A stretch of 64,000 bases of DNA, from the NCBI GenBank assembly GCA_026686845.1, contig JAIVEN010000010.1, positions 30,540,001-30,604,000 of the forward strand. Reading direction: 5' to 3'. Every line of letters starts with the position of its first letter. Within the stretch, counting starts at the first letter, position 1. Shown in pieces: positions 37,236 through 47,195 of this stretch. Made by a program: the position numbers and the translations under genes. This DNA comes from Adenanthera pavonina. Lineage: Eukaryota; Streptophyta; Magnoliopsida; Fabales; Fabaceae. Under the pieces are notes generated by a model. That model had not been told where the DNA came from and did no database searches. It worked only from the letters and a program-made list of their open reading frames with translations.

Positions 37236-37660
37236 ATTTCAGAGATGATGAAAGGGCTACCGACTGAACTTCAGCGTCACTAGACTGCAAAGCCGATGAG
37301 GGAAGGTGATCGTCTTATTTCTCCAGTGAGGATGAGGTGGAGGGCGCGGTGACAGGTGTAGCAGCATGTTGTTGTGAAGAATCTTCAATTTTTGGGGAAT
37401 TGTGGGGTTCAAAAGGATTGATTAAGGATGATGATGAGAACAGGGGATTTGATTATGATTTTGGTGGAAAAAAGATAGGGAAGAGAGTTTAGGTCAAGAA
37501 ACAAAAGGCAAGGTCTATGTTGATGCAAGGCGAGAAAGCTTCTCTGATCGTCTCACGGGCCGAATAGCTTCTGAGTCAGGACACAGTTAGGGCAGAGAGT
37601 TTGAGTCGAGAAAGCGATGTTGTGTGAGTTGCCGTTCGCGATTTAGGTAAAATAGAGTCA
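37236..37660 (-). other. Leader/first-exon-like segment next to the right TIR
   Basis: GC-richer minus-strand DNA just inside the TIR. One frame reads INPFEPHNSPKIEDSSQQHA, continues as ATPVTAPSTSSSLEK, hits a TAA near 37322, and resumes in the same frame with SSDAEVQSVALSSSLKF up to a possible donor (TTTGTGAAGG). The position fits the 5' end of the minus-strand gene driven from the right TIR. The protein is not recognised. The part at 37241-37290 is repeated next to the second GPAT exon. Confidence 0.45.
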
Positions 37661-37790
37661 GGGTATTTTGGTAATGTAGAAAGTGATTTAACTTGTATTA
37701 AGGACCCAAGGTCCCTTTTCCTAATTTCACAATCTATTAGTCTTAAAAGTTAATAAAATGGGGATATTGGTCCTGAACAGTAATTCCCCC
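37661..37790. repeat. MULE right terminal inverted repeat
   Basis: Its reverse complement starts GGGGGAATTACTGTTCAGGA and runs to AAAATACCC, matching the left TIR over 130 bp at about 95%. Similarity ends exactly at this point. Confidence 0.95.
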
Positions 37791-37799
37791 TTTTAAATA
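37791..37799. repeat. Right target-site duplication, TTTTAAATA
   Basis: Exact copy of 21383-21391, abutting the right TIR. Confidence 0.95.
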
Positions 37800-38084
37800 T
37801 CATAACTTATCTATCATTTTATATTACTAATGTAGTATTAATTATTTTTTTACAATTTTAGCTTTCATTAAAAATAATAATTGGTAGAATACATGTTATC
37901 TTATAATACTTAATTCAATGATATTTTGGTAAAATATTATTAAACTCTCTTATAGCTAATATTATTTAATAGTTTTATTGTTCAGTATGAAAAATCACTA
38001 CAACCAAAAAGGAAATAGATGTCATTTTGTTTTTAACTTTATTGGTGTTTCCAAAACTCCATCTGTTTTAGTGCTGATAAAAAG

Positions 38085-38335
38085 GGGGACTTTAGTTGGC
38101 ATTTATTAAAAGCCAACTAAAATCTACTTTAATTAGTGTTTGTTTTAGAAACGCCAACTAAAGTTAAGGGGGACTTTAGTTGGCGTTTGTTTCAGAAACA
38201 CCAACTAAAATACTCGCTTTAGTTGGCGCTTATTCCAGAAACACCAACTAAAGTGGGTTACTTTAGTTGGTTTTATTCCATAAACGCCGACTAAAGTGGG
38301 TAATTTAATTGGTATTTATGACACAAACGCTAACT
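38085..38335. repeat. CACTA left sub-terminal palindromic repeats
   Basis: At least seven alternating copies of ACTTTAGTTGGCGTTT and its complement AAACGCCAACTAAAGT, separated by 5-15 bp, so each pair could form a hairpin. In En/Spm such motifs bind the TnpA-type protein. Confidence 0.85.
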
Positions 38336-39440
38336 TTTCTTTTTTTTTAAAAAAAAATAGGCTTTTGTTAGCAATATTTATTTATATTTATTAATGTCAA
38401 CAAAAGCCAATATTTTTTCAAAAAAAAAATATATATATATACACACACATATAACTCTATCGAACTTATTAGCAAAAAGAACATATATTATATTAAAAAT
38501 TATACATTCTAATAATACAACTACAATTCAATTAACAAAAAATTTTTACAATTCAATTTCTAACATATATATCAACACCAATTCCAAACAAAAAAAATCT
38601 CCTACTTACATTTTAAAAGATTATTCAAACAAGTGAAACTAATTTTTTTTAAAAAAGGTAAACTTAAAAATACCTAGACTTTATATTAGCTAAGTCTCTT
38701 TAGATTTAATACTTCCATTTTGTTACCAAAGTAAGATAAATTTAAAATTGTTGGGTGCTTTCTCCTTCATATTTTCATTTTCTTGTCAACACAGATAACA
38801 TAAGTTAGTGAAAAAGATTAAAAGTGTATTCAAACGAGAAAAGAAATATATTGCCTTTTGGCGTTTGGCTCCTATGATCTTGTGCTGTATAAACAGAAGT
38901 TAAGTGGCTTTGTATAACATATAAGAATAGAATGATAAACTTAGTTGGCATCTCTTAAACAAATATTAGATATTAAAAAGTTTAAGCAAAATAGGGAAAC
39001 TAGATTGCAATATGATTTTCTTCTATTCATAGCATAGTTCAACAAATATGTATCTTGTCTATCATAAACCATATCTTTTACTGAAGTTTGGACACAACAT
39101 ATAATGAATCAATATATGGTGATATATGCAAACATGGACGTTGAGCTGTGGAGGTGAGAAAATATTGGGATCTATAGAAAGGCACAAGTTGGTCAAACTC
39201 AATAACATTTCAGAAGCTACAATAACAATAGAAGCTTCCTACTTCCCATTGCATAAACAAAAATCAAGTTTGCCTAACTTCAAATATTTCATGCCATTCT
39301 AGCAAAACAAGAATACAAGGCTACATACTACTTTGATGATTGCAAGAAGCATCTTATTTGATCCAAACATCAGCAACCAAAACTTTTCAGAGCTCAATAA
39401 TAACATACCCATACCTTGCAAATGAAAATCACAATGAAAA
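38336..39440. other. Gap in the CACTA-like element
   Basis: AT-rich DNA with a short (TA)n(CA)n run near 38430. Nothing is recognised; further NAP1 exons were looked for here on the minus strand and not found. Confidence 0.5.
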
Positions 39441-39587
39441 CTTGGATCAATTGTATGCAGCATTTCCCTTCAATAATATGCCTTCTTTCCTTGTAGAAAT
39501 TGTAGCTTTCTCCATATACCTAATGTTTATAGATGACCGTGAAGAAGTGACTATCATTAAAAAAGATAGCCAATCCTTTCGAAAGTC
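39441..39587 (-). pseudogene. Captured NAP1 (SCAR/WAVE complex) exon, third
   Basis: After CTATCAG the minus strand reads DFRKDWLS, shifts frame at a T run, then reads MIVTSSRSSINIRYMEKATI and ends with GNAAYN-stop-SK, where the expected Trp codon has become TGA. This follows the conserved plant NAP1/GNARLED order (DFRKDWLSILMIVTSSRSSI...). NAP1 is a subunit of the SCAR/WAVE complex that activates ARP2/3 actin nucleation. The exon has a frameshift, a stop and a damaged donor, so it is a relic. Confidence 0.85.
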
Positions 39588-40074
39588 CTGATAGAATTAT
39601 TGTAAGGGTTAGTTTAGCGAAGGAATTTCTTTGAGTGATATGAATAGGAATTGACCAACATTGATGTTTTCTTAATTTCAACAGTTCTTTATTTGTTATT
39701 TTCTTTTTCTTAGTTCTATCCTCTTTAAGAAGCTTTTCTATATATCCTTATTTCTTGTGATTCTTTCTTTATTACAAAAATTCATTTTCTACCAAAAACT
39801 AAATGAAATGACTATAATGAACATATTAGCACAATTTAATGTCTGCATAGCAAGACTTTACAACTTTAGCCCTTTTGGTACAACAATAAGTTTTCTTATA
39901 AGCCAAAGGTATATATTGATCAAGCGAATTTTTTGGGTAGCAACAATTTCATGATATTTATTAGCTCAATGCAGCTATATTTATATCAGACTATATACAA
40001 AAACTATATAATGTCCAAAAATGGCATATTCAGTGTTTAGGAAATTAGCAAAATGGCTCTTATTGATGTCTTAC

Positions 40075-40271
40075 GTACTGATAGATCGCAAGTAATAGCA
40101 GATATATTTTCACCCTGTGGTTTGGTATATTTTCAAGGTAGTATACAATTTGATGTAGAAGTCCCTTCAAGCTAGCATCTATGTCAAGAGCTACCATTCC
40201 AAGGGTTCCCAGCAAAAAACGGATTGTCCTAGCATAAGATGAAAGATATGACAATGAGTAACCACGAATTA
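40075..40271 (-). pseudogene. Captured NAP1 exon, second
   Basis: The minus strand reads VIRGYSLSYLSSYARTIRFL, then LGTLGMVALDIDASLKGLLH and QIVYYLENIP. After one missing base in an A run the other frame continues as PQGENISAITCDLS up to TCAG/TACGTAAG. Both halves match the conserved NAP1 segment in order. It is broken by that single-base deletion. Confidence 0.88.
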
Positions 40272-41105
40272 CTACACTCAAATGTTACAGCTAGCAACTT
40301 TTAACATCCAAATGAAAGAAATTCAAAGATAAGAAAAAAAAAAGTATACTAACACATAAAGTACACAAAGCATGCAATATCATTTGACTAAAAATTAGAA
40401 AAGATATAAGGAATGGCAGAGATGACTAATTATAACAGTAAAATCTTTAGGAAATTATTTCCAAAATTTCTGAATCTGTTCTTTGTTTTGTGACACCAAT
40501 ATTAGAGATTTACATTAGCTTGCAATATCCTAAAATAGGATCGGTTTGATAATCTACTAAATTGGAAAAAGAAGAGACAAATAAATCAAAAAGAAAAACT
40601 TATTAAGTAAAATGGTCTTTGACATGCATCAAACAAAGTCTGAACTGAGTGATTCTAATTTGAGTATAGTGAGATACCATTATGCATATCTAAGGGGGCC
40701 AATTACAAATAAGCTGGATATTAAGAAATGAAAAACCATGTAGTTGATAATTCTTATGACTTGAACATAATATTTTATACTAATCTTGACAAAAATACTA
40801 TAGAAACCTACTGCTTTCTAAATGATATGAAATTTAATCAGCATAACCCATCTGATGCAAGCTTTTGACCTACAGTGATTTCTGTTAAAAGTTTAAATCA
40901 TAACTGATACAATTTTCCAATGTTTTCATTTGATCCCCACCCTTGTTTATGAAGTCACTAAATGTCACCCTACTTTTAGAGAGCTAGAAAACACCATTTT
41001 AATTTTAAAACACCATAATAATATTCATGTGTATATACATATTTCTCCATATACTTCTTAAAATCAGTGCTTCAACATTCTTGGGTGATAATGATAGTAA
41101 CCTAC

Positions 41106-41184
41106 AATATATTTGCGCATTAAACAACATAAATAGTCTATCCCATCTAATAGAAATTAATCCAATAGTTGGATCATTCAGGTC
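41106..41184 (-). pseudogene. Captured NAP1 exon, first
   Basis: After an acceptor (GTTTGCAG) the minus strand reads DLNDPTIG. After a frameshift it reads DGIDYLCCLMRKYI and ends at a donor GTAGGT. This matches NDPTIGFLLDGMDRLCCLVRKYI-like sequence of plant NAP1, which directly precedes the next exon. The three exons keep gene order on the minus strand over 1.75 kb, with introns between them, so genomic DNA rather than cDNA was acquired. Confidence 0.8.
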
Positions 41185-41339
41185 CTGCAAACATGATTGC
41201 AGAAGTCAGGGTCAAGTCAATTACCATATTAACAGATTTAAACTATATACTCAATGGAAGTTTATCCATGTAAAAACAGACTAAAAAAGATATTTACTAT
41301 TTCTAGAATGGCTGGTTTGAATCTTCCCTTGTGAGAGCC

Positions 41340-42851
41340 CGACTTAGGAACGTATCCTTAGACCATCTAAAATCAGATAACGTTCTGCACTTGAGATTTG
41401 AAAGAAGTTCTGTGGATCAATCTTGCCATAAAGAGGGATCACCGATGAAATGTTTAATAATTGTATAAATAAGTCGGTTTGTTGAATGAGGTATAGGTTG
41501 ACCATCATGGGTAATGGGCATCCCATCTGATTGGGTTTTTACAGAAGAATAGATTGTATCTTTATCTTTAGAGGAATGATAAAAATCCTACCAACCTTTT
41601 AGTTGACCAGTAAAGCCAGAGACTAAAAGATCAGTAACTTGTTCATCTGTATAATTATGTTGGGTTTGGTAAGCATTACTTACCATTGTCATGTGCTGAA
41701 GGGTTTGGAGAATGTTGGTCTTATTTTGGCCATCTATGTTCCATTCGTAAACATTATCGGCATTAAAGGATTTAAAGTTTCGATTTATTCTTTCTTCGAC
41801 AAGAATGTCTAGAGGGCTGGCTCTATGGTAATAGAGTTTGGTTGGTTTTTTCCAGTGTTGCTGGTTTATGTGGAGAGAATGTTCACTGGTTTCTTCTTCA
41901 GATGTTTGAGAAGAATCTTTATCAAGGATATGTATTGCCTTTGTTTTTGAAGATTCGGTAGATTGTGGGGTTTCTGGAATAATTGTTTGGCTATTTTGGA
42001 TTTGGGCCATTTTTTCTTTAATCTGATCTACAATTTTGGATTTGAATTTTGATTGTAAATCATCCTTTTGTTCCAGAGTAAACTCAAATGGTTTGAATAA
42101 AGGTGTTTGAAATTTCTGAGGTTTAAATTTAGTTTCAGATTTAGGTTGAAAATCTGATTGTTGGACCAAACATTCACCTATCTTTTGGAGATAAAAATTG
42201 GTGTAATTATTTTGTTCAACAATTCCTTTTATATCATTAGAATTGATTTCTTGAGATGTTTAAATTTAAAAGGAGAAGCCCAAATAGGTTGGTCTTTATC
42301 ATCTATTTTCCTCGGAATTTGAATAGTTTTGGGAGGAGGAAATTTTGAAGAAATTGTTTGGTCAAAGGTTTTCCAATCCCTTTTAATAACATCAATATTT
42401 TGGAAATATGGATAATCCAAATTTTGATCTTGAGCATATGCATCAAACCAATCAAAAAATGGAATATTCATTTGTATTATTTCAAGGAATTTGTAAAATT
42501 TTATCTGAATCGACTTTCTTATAGATCCTTTGAAATTTTCCAAAAACCAATTTCTTTGGAAGATATTTTCCTTTGAATAAAAATCTTTTTTGCAAAGAAG
42601 TTTTATCAATTTTGAAATTCTTTTTGTAGAACACTTATATCTTTTGGTTCTCCTAATGTTGAGTAATCAGGAGACTCAATAGATTTTAAGTCATCTGGAA
42701 TTTCAGGAACTTCGTAATTAACTTGAGGAACATTTGAAGAATTTTTGATTCTTGAAATAGAAACACCTGCTGATCTGGGTTCAGAAGGGGCTGGTACATG
42801 TATTATGTTTGGAGATTGTTGAGACATAGTTTGTTCAGTTGGTGCAGGCAT
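41340..42851 (-). pseudogene. Capsid/gag-like region of the pararetrovirus-like block
   Basis: Three or four minus-strand open stretches (42851-42606, 42609-42229, 42169-41588, 41526-41344) lie in different frames with stops between them. They are Gln/Ser/Pro-rich at first. They then show the conserved-looking YEWNIDGQNKTNILQTLQHM, and later the start of a region typical of the coat or gag domain in plant caulimovirid-like polyproteins. The zinc knuckle expected further on is not present because the block ends near 41325. Identification is from remembered family resemblance. Confidence 0.55.
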
Positions 42852-43740
42852 ATATATAATAGTTGGAGATTGTGGAAGTGAAGAACAAGAATATCTTGAA
42901 GGTTCACTTGATATAGATCTGCAATCTTCATAGATAGATGGTTAGACCTATAAGTTTGAGAAATTGATTTTCTGGGTCTGTTAAAAGATAATTTAACTTT
43001 CCCATCATTGGTTTGTGTAATCCTACTGATTTGTGGTATCATTTTGGGAATTGGCTGTGTAGCCTTTTCCATGATCCACTTGTTTGGTAGTTTTACATCT
43101 TCCCACATGATTGTTTTGGGAATGGAAACATTTACATTGTTATAATCAGTTAAGAAAACTGTTGTTTGTCCGTTGTCATGGAGAATTTGTGCATTTGTGG
43201 CATTTGAATTTAAAACTTTATACTGTATCCTGTATATTGAGGTAGCAGGTATAGATCCTGGTTTCATGTTTAAACCGTGAAGTTGTATTCGAAGTTTAAG
43301 AGCTTCTAAAATATGTTTATCTTTTAAATCTAGGGTTTTATTTGGAAATCAGTTGAAGTAAACTGGTCCATCATTTAGACCCATTTCTGCAGCTGCTAAT
43401 AGAGAGTCAGCATATGTATAATGTCTAGTATCTTGAAGGCATACTAAACATGATACATTTGACCCTTTCTTGATTAGGGGTTTTATGGCAACTTGCACAC
43501 ATCCTATGTGTAAGCAGTTGTATTCTTTTTTATGTTTTTCAATTGATTTTCTCGAAAAAAGGAAAAAATCTTCATTTTCGGGTTTGATAGGAATTGATTC
43601 TTCAATTGTTCTGATTATGTAATCAGTTTTGAAGAACCATTTCTTATCTTTTTCATTTATCTCATAAAGAGTGTTTGCAGCTATAGTTGCCAAAGTCCAA
43701 TTATCAAAATGTTGATTTAAGTTTTGAAGAGAAATTTCTT
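42803..43740 (-). pseudogene. Movement-protein-like region
   Basis: Minus-strand open stretches 43693-43349 and 43267-42803, separated by a stop and in different frames. The first contains CLHIGCVQVAIKPLIKKG and ends in GLNDGPVYFN; the second has TIMWEDVKLPNKWI. The pattern and order fit the 30K-superfamily movement protein at the N-terminus of caulimovirid polyproteins, which widens plasmodesmata for cell-to-cell spread. Here it is a broken relic with no product expected. Confidence 0.6.
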
Positions 43741-44331
43741 ATTTGAAAATCTTTTTACTTGTTGATGATTTTAATTCCTCATCGTTTAGTATAGAATTTG
43801 AAGGAGTGGAGGAAGAACTAGAACTACGATGTGAAGAGAAAGATAAAGAGTGGAGAAGAGAAGACAGAATTTAAATTGCAGAATTTAAATGGCAGCATAA
43901 GAATAGCAGAATTTAAGAGCAGAAAGATAAACACAAAAGAAATTTAGATGTAAATCTCCCTTGTCTTGATATCTTCACCATCTGAATCCATAGGGGTGTA
44001 ATAATTAAAAATGTATCTATCTTTATGGTTCAGAATAATTTGTTAAAATATTAGTAAGATTTTCTCAGATCTCACTCTAGCTAATATAGTACATAATATC
44101 TCATAGATCATACACTACAGGCAGGGACCATTTGCTTGCCTCTTCGGGACTTACAGCCTTGATCATCTCTACAAAGACTCATGCATGATATACAAGAACC
44201 ATATACAATTTGGACAAAGTCCAATTGCTATCGAGCACATATATTTAAGTCATACTAATCTGCTAACAAAATTTTTGAAGACATAAAAGTAGATCCAGAT
44301 CTAATTAATACATCTCTACTTCACCTTCAGA

Positions 44332-44342
44332 CTCTGATACCA
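44332..44342 (-). promoter_or_regulatory. tRNA-iMet primer-binding site of the block
   Basis: The minus strand reads TGGTATCAGAG, complementary to the 3' end of plant initiator tRNA-Met, which primes minus-strand synthesis in both plant LTR elements and caulimovirids. It lies about 350 bp after the TATA box and about 640 bp before the movement-protein-like ATG. Confidence 0.75.
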
Positions 44343-44692
44343 AAAGGGGGAAGAGGCCCTGGAAGAGCGGAGGTGAAAAGGAGAGGAGAGATAAAGTGAG
44401 TAGAGGAGCAGACGAACTGCTTAATACATAATTAAAGACAAAGACATTAATTTAATATGCGGAATTAGGATGTTCTGGAATGAACAAAGGCGGTAGAACC
44501 AGCCAACTAGTTCATCAGAAGAAGGCAATGATATGATGCAATGCAAGAAATAAATAAGTTTAAAAGATGTTTATTAGAACTTACAGGAGATGGGTACAGG
44601 AGATGGGGATAGAATTGAAGGAGGAAGAGTGAATGCTTAGCTCTAGGTATCTCACTCTAACCAGTGATGCCTAACAAGTGAGGCAAGGTTCA

Positions 44693-44700
44693 CTTATATA
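44693..44700 (-). promoter_or_regulatory. TATA box of the pararetrovirus-like block
   Basis: The minus strand reads CTATATAAGTG in a GC-richer setting, upstream of the leader and primer site at the spacing expected of a full-length transcript promoter. Confidence 0.55.
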
Positions 44701-44879
44701 GGCGAACTAAGCTACTGTTTGAATAGTATTTTCCCTGGAAACTGTTAGTAACTGGTGCTTTTTGAACAGTTCCGATTAATACTTTTGCACAGTATCTATT
44801 GACACTATAGTGTTTTCTGTAGATACAGTGGTTTGTCAATACTATAGTGCTTTGTTTGATTACAAAAGTCTAATCTTCA

Positions 44880-45440
44880 TTTAAATCAACAATAAATTCT
44901 TCTTCGTCTTCATCTTGGTTTTTTGAAGTTGATGAAGAAGTTGTTTGACTTGTTGAAGGAGTTTGCTCTTATTGTTGCAAAAGTTGAAATACAGTGTTGA
45001 GTTGGTTTACTAGGCTAGCCTTATCTATAGATGCTGCCAGCATAGCTTGAATCCTGGTCCTTTGGTTGAGGAATTTGCTTTGTTCCGTCATGCAAAGGTG
45101 TCTTGGATTTTCTTTAAACCATCTTTCGACTGCTTTTGCTTCAATTCTCTGGATATTAAATTTGGCCCACCATCTTATAGAAGGGAATCTCTATAGTACT
45201 GGTAGCAAGGTTGATCTGTGAGTGTTTGGAGAGAATCTATATTTCCAGATTAAAATCCAGGATGCAGATAGTTTTGAAAAATAATGAAGATCTATAGGGA
45301 ATGGATCTTCACTATGGTTAAATTTTTTTTTTGAAAAGTTCAAAAGCTTGTACAACTTTTGGCGGCATAATTTCTGGAACTGGTCCAAAGAAATTCCACC
45401 AGTGAACAAACCATTGAGGAAAGTCATACCTGGTTTTTGT
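44880..45440 (-). pseudogene. C-terminal polyprotein remnant upstream of the promoter
   Basis: The minus strand from 45427 begins MTFLNGLFTGGISLDQFQKL. Other frames contain PPKVVQAFELFKK, RWWAKFNIQRIEAKAVERW and an acidic tail near 44940-44880. These resemble the extreme C-terminus of caulimovirid-like plant polyproteins. Frameshifts divide it. Its place 5' of the promoter is the main hint of circular permutation. Confidence 0.45.
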
Positions 45441-46492
45441 TTTGAAATAAAAATTTTGACAATTTTATATTTACATTAATGCTTATAAAATTTTGCCAAT
45501 TTCACTTATGTAAAATTTTTTAATTTACAGTACTTCCCTGACACCTTTTATTCCGAGTACTCCGATACGTAAATAGAGAAACTCATCAAAGAGTGGTGTA
45601 ACTTCATCCTTGATAAGTGCCTATAAATAGAGAGATAAATTTAACTTGTTTTTATTATGAATAGTTTTTTGAAAAAATTGATCTAGATAATGTCAATATT
45701 TCATTTTCTTATATGGTGCAGGTGCGGATGTTGTGAAGGAAAGGTAAAGCATCAAAAGATATAGGGTTGTACTAAGGGAACAGTAAAAAGAAGGTTATAA
45801 AAGCCAACCTAAAACTTTTTTTTTTCCAGGTGATTACACTATCCAAGTTTGAATTTGCAATACATATACTATAAAGTTTTCTATTGTGTAGGGGATTCCT
45901 GCTAGTGTACAGAGATTTGCTTGTGAAAAAGATTCTCAAAGTCAACCTATTGCAAGACAAAGTTTTTTTCGATGCTCAACTATCTAGTTTAATTGGAATC
46001 ATGGATCTTCTGGACTTCTAGTGCTTGTGCAATCAGATGTTGATAAAACCAATTAGAGTTACTATGGAGAATCGAAGTTATGCCTCCTGACAACAGATGG
46101 GAGTCAAGAAATAGTTGTGGCTCTTTGTAAGTTCTTACTGTTAGCGAAAGAACTTGGTTTTTTAGGTTATATAATCAATAATGAAAGGTTATTTTTATAA
46201 AGAGGGACATGTTCATGATGCCTAGTGGTCTTGTTCTGGCTTGGAATTTTGTGTTTTATAGGGTTGTATCCTTTTCTCTGTGGTATATACTGTAAGACAC
46301 ACAATGTGTACTGTTGGAAAATATTAGAAGCTAATTGTTCTTTTTTAAATCAAATATAGAGACCTTATTACTGGTATGATGTGCTAAATATCATATTACT
46401 ACAGTGAGAATTCTATTGTGAGAATGGTACTTCTGAAGTTTTAATTGTTTAGCATCATCATAATTATTTCTTGCCATTGCTTTTCATGTTAG
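45441..46492. other. Gap in the CACTA-like element, possible gene fragments
   Basis: No confident gene. Plus-strand stretches near 45535-45600 (DTFYSEYSDT then IEKLIKEWCNFILDK) and near 45893-45960 (GIPASVQRFACEKDSQSQPI, preceded by TTGTGTAG) are exon-like but unrecognised. They may belong to further captured genes. Confidence 0.35.
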
Positions 46493-46591
46493 GGAATCAA
46501 GCCAGCATTACTGGCAAAAGTAACAAACCCTAGAGTTAAAGCATTTATAGAAAAGTGTATTGCAAATGTTTCTGAGCGGTTGCTTGCAAAG
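46493..46591 (+). pseudogene. Captured WNK-type kinase exon
   Basis: After an acceptor (TTTTCATGTTAG) the plus strand reads GIKPALLAKVTNPRVKAFIE and then KCIANVSERLLAK, followed by a stop. This matches the late kinase-domain segment of plant WNK (with-no-lysine) kinases (SGIKPASLSKVTDP-x-V-x-x-FIEKC...ERL-x-A-x-ELL). In the intact gene an exon starts at this Gly. Only this exon is present; the active-site lobes are missing, so no kinase is encoded. Confidence 0.8.
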
Positions 46592-46679
46592 TAATAAAAA
46601 CATTGTTCTTGAATGTAAAACAGGTTGTGTAAGTCTACGCTTAAAGAGAAGTAGTAAAATTTAAAAAAATAATAGTAAT

Positions 46680-47070
46680 AATTTGTTGGCATTTTACAAG
46701 TAATGCCAACCAAAGTATTCAAAAATGAACAAAGTTGGCATTTAACGGATAAATGCCAATGAAAGGCTGACAAAACATTGGTATTTAATGGATAAACGCC
46801 AACGAAAGGCTAACAAAATGTTGTCGTTTAACTGATAAACGCCAACTAAAGTCTGACTTTAGTTGGCGTTTTTTAAACACCAACGTTTTTGTACGATTTT
46901 CATCAGCGCATTATTAAATGGCATTTTGGAAACGTCAATAAAGGTGACTTTAGTTGGCGTTTTTTAAACACCAACGTTTTTGTACGATTTTCATCAGCGC
47001 ATTATTAAATGGCATTTTGGAAATGCCAATAAAGGTCAAAAACAAACGCCAACTATTCCCAATTTTGGTG
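46680..47070. repeat. CACTA right sub-terminal repeats with a 91-bp duplication
   Basis: About a dozen copies of TTGGCGTTT / AAACGCCAA-type motifs in both orientations. Within them a 91-bp unit is duplicated (46855-46945 and 46946-47036), sharing GTACGATTTTCATCAGCGCA. The block ends at the TAGTG terminus. Confidence 0.85.
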
Positions 47071-47195
47071 TAGTGATATTTGGATCATTTTAAATTTCTT
47101 TCTGTCTACTTTTCAACCGTATATAATATTCATATTTTATACATCAAAAAGTTTAAATAGTAGACGTTCACTCTACATTGGGCAGAATGACCATT

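Larger units (their letters stand above)
21392..37790. mobile_element. Complete 16.4 kb Mutator-like element (MULE)
   Basis: Defined by 130-bp terminal inverted repeats of about 95% identity, a perfect 9-bp target duplication (TTTTAAATA) and an internal MURA-type transposase. From left to right it holds: TIR, transposase (plus), a 4.8 kb minisatellite, a ULP1-like cysteine protease (minus), two exons of plastid GPAT (minus), an exon-like leader (minus), TIR. MULEs carrying ULP1-like genes are known in plants (the Kaonashi group in Arabidopsis and related elements elsewhere). Both genes have disabling mutations, so this copy is probably non-autonomous, although the ends look able to respond to a transposase in trans. 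The near-identical TIRs and perfect TSD argue for a fairly recent insertion. Confidence 0.95.
41325..45440 (-). mobile_element. Endogenous pararetrovirus-like block (Caulimoviridae-type), broken
   Basis: On the minus strand the order is: C-terminal part of a polyprotein (45440-44880), a TATA promoter (44700), a leader, a tRNA-iMet primer site (44342), a movement-protein-like region, then a capsid/gag-like region that stops abruptly near 41325. No CA terminus precedes the primer site and no flanking direct repeat was seen. A tail-promoter-primer-head order is expected of a piece of a circular pararetroviral genome rather than an LTR element. Protease, reverse transcriptase and RNase H are absent. 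It is inactive: every coding part has stops or frameshifts. An LTR-type relative carrying a movement-protein domain is the alternative. Confidence 0.6.
37996..47075. mobile_element. CACTA-like element (about 9.1 kb) with captured DNA
   Basis: The left end CACTACAACCAAAAAGGAAA and the reverse complement of the right end (CACTACACCAAAATTGGGAA) form the short TIR of a CACTA (En/Spm) transposon. Next to both ends are many short inverted copies of AGTTGGCGTTT / AAACGCCAACT, the sub-terminal repeat pattern of this superfamily. The flanking triplets are AAT (left) and ATA (right), so no exact 3-bp duplication is seen. I found no TnpA- or TnpD-like coding region. The interior consists of gene fragments and a virus-like block, so the element is non-autonomous. 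Confidence 0.75.

Noticed and set aside
38394..38636. 80-codon plus-strand ORF
   Set aside because: AT-rich sequence with a TA/CA microsatellite; Lys/Asn/Ile/Thr composition expected by chance.
44100..44130. Internal CACTACA as a further CACTA terminus
   Set aside because: It lies within the pararetrovirus-like leader, with no sub-terminal repeats beside it; a chance match.
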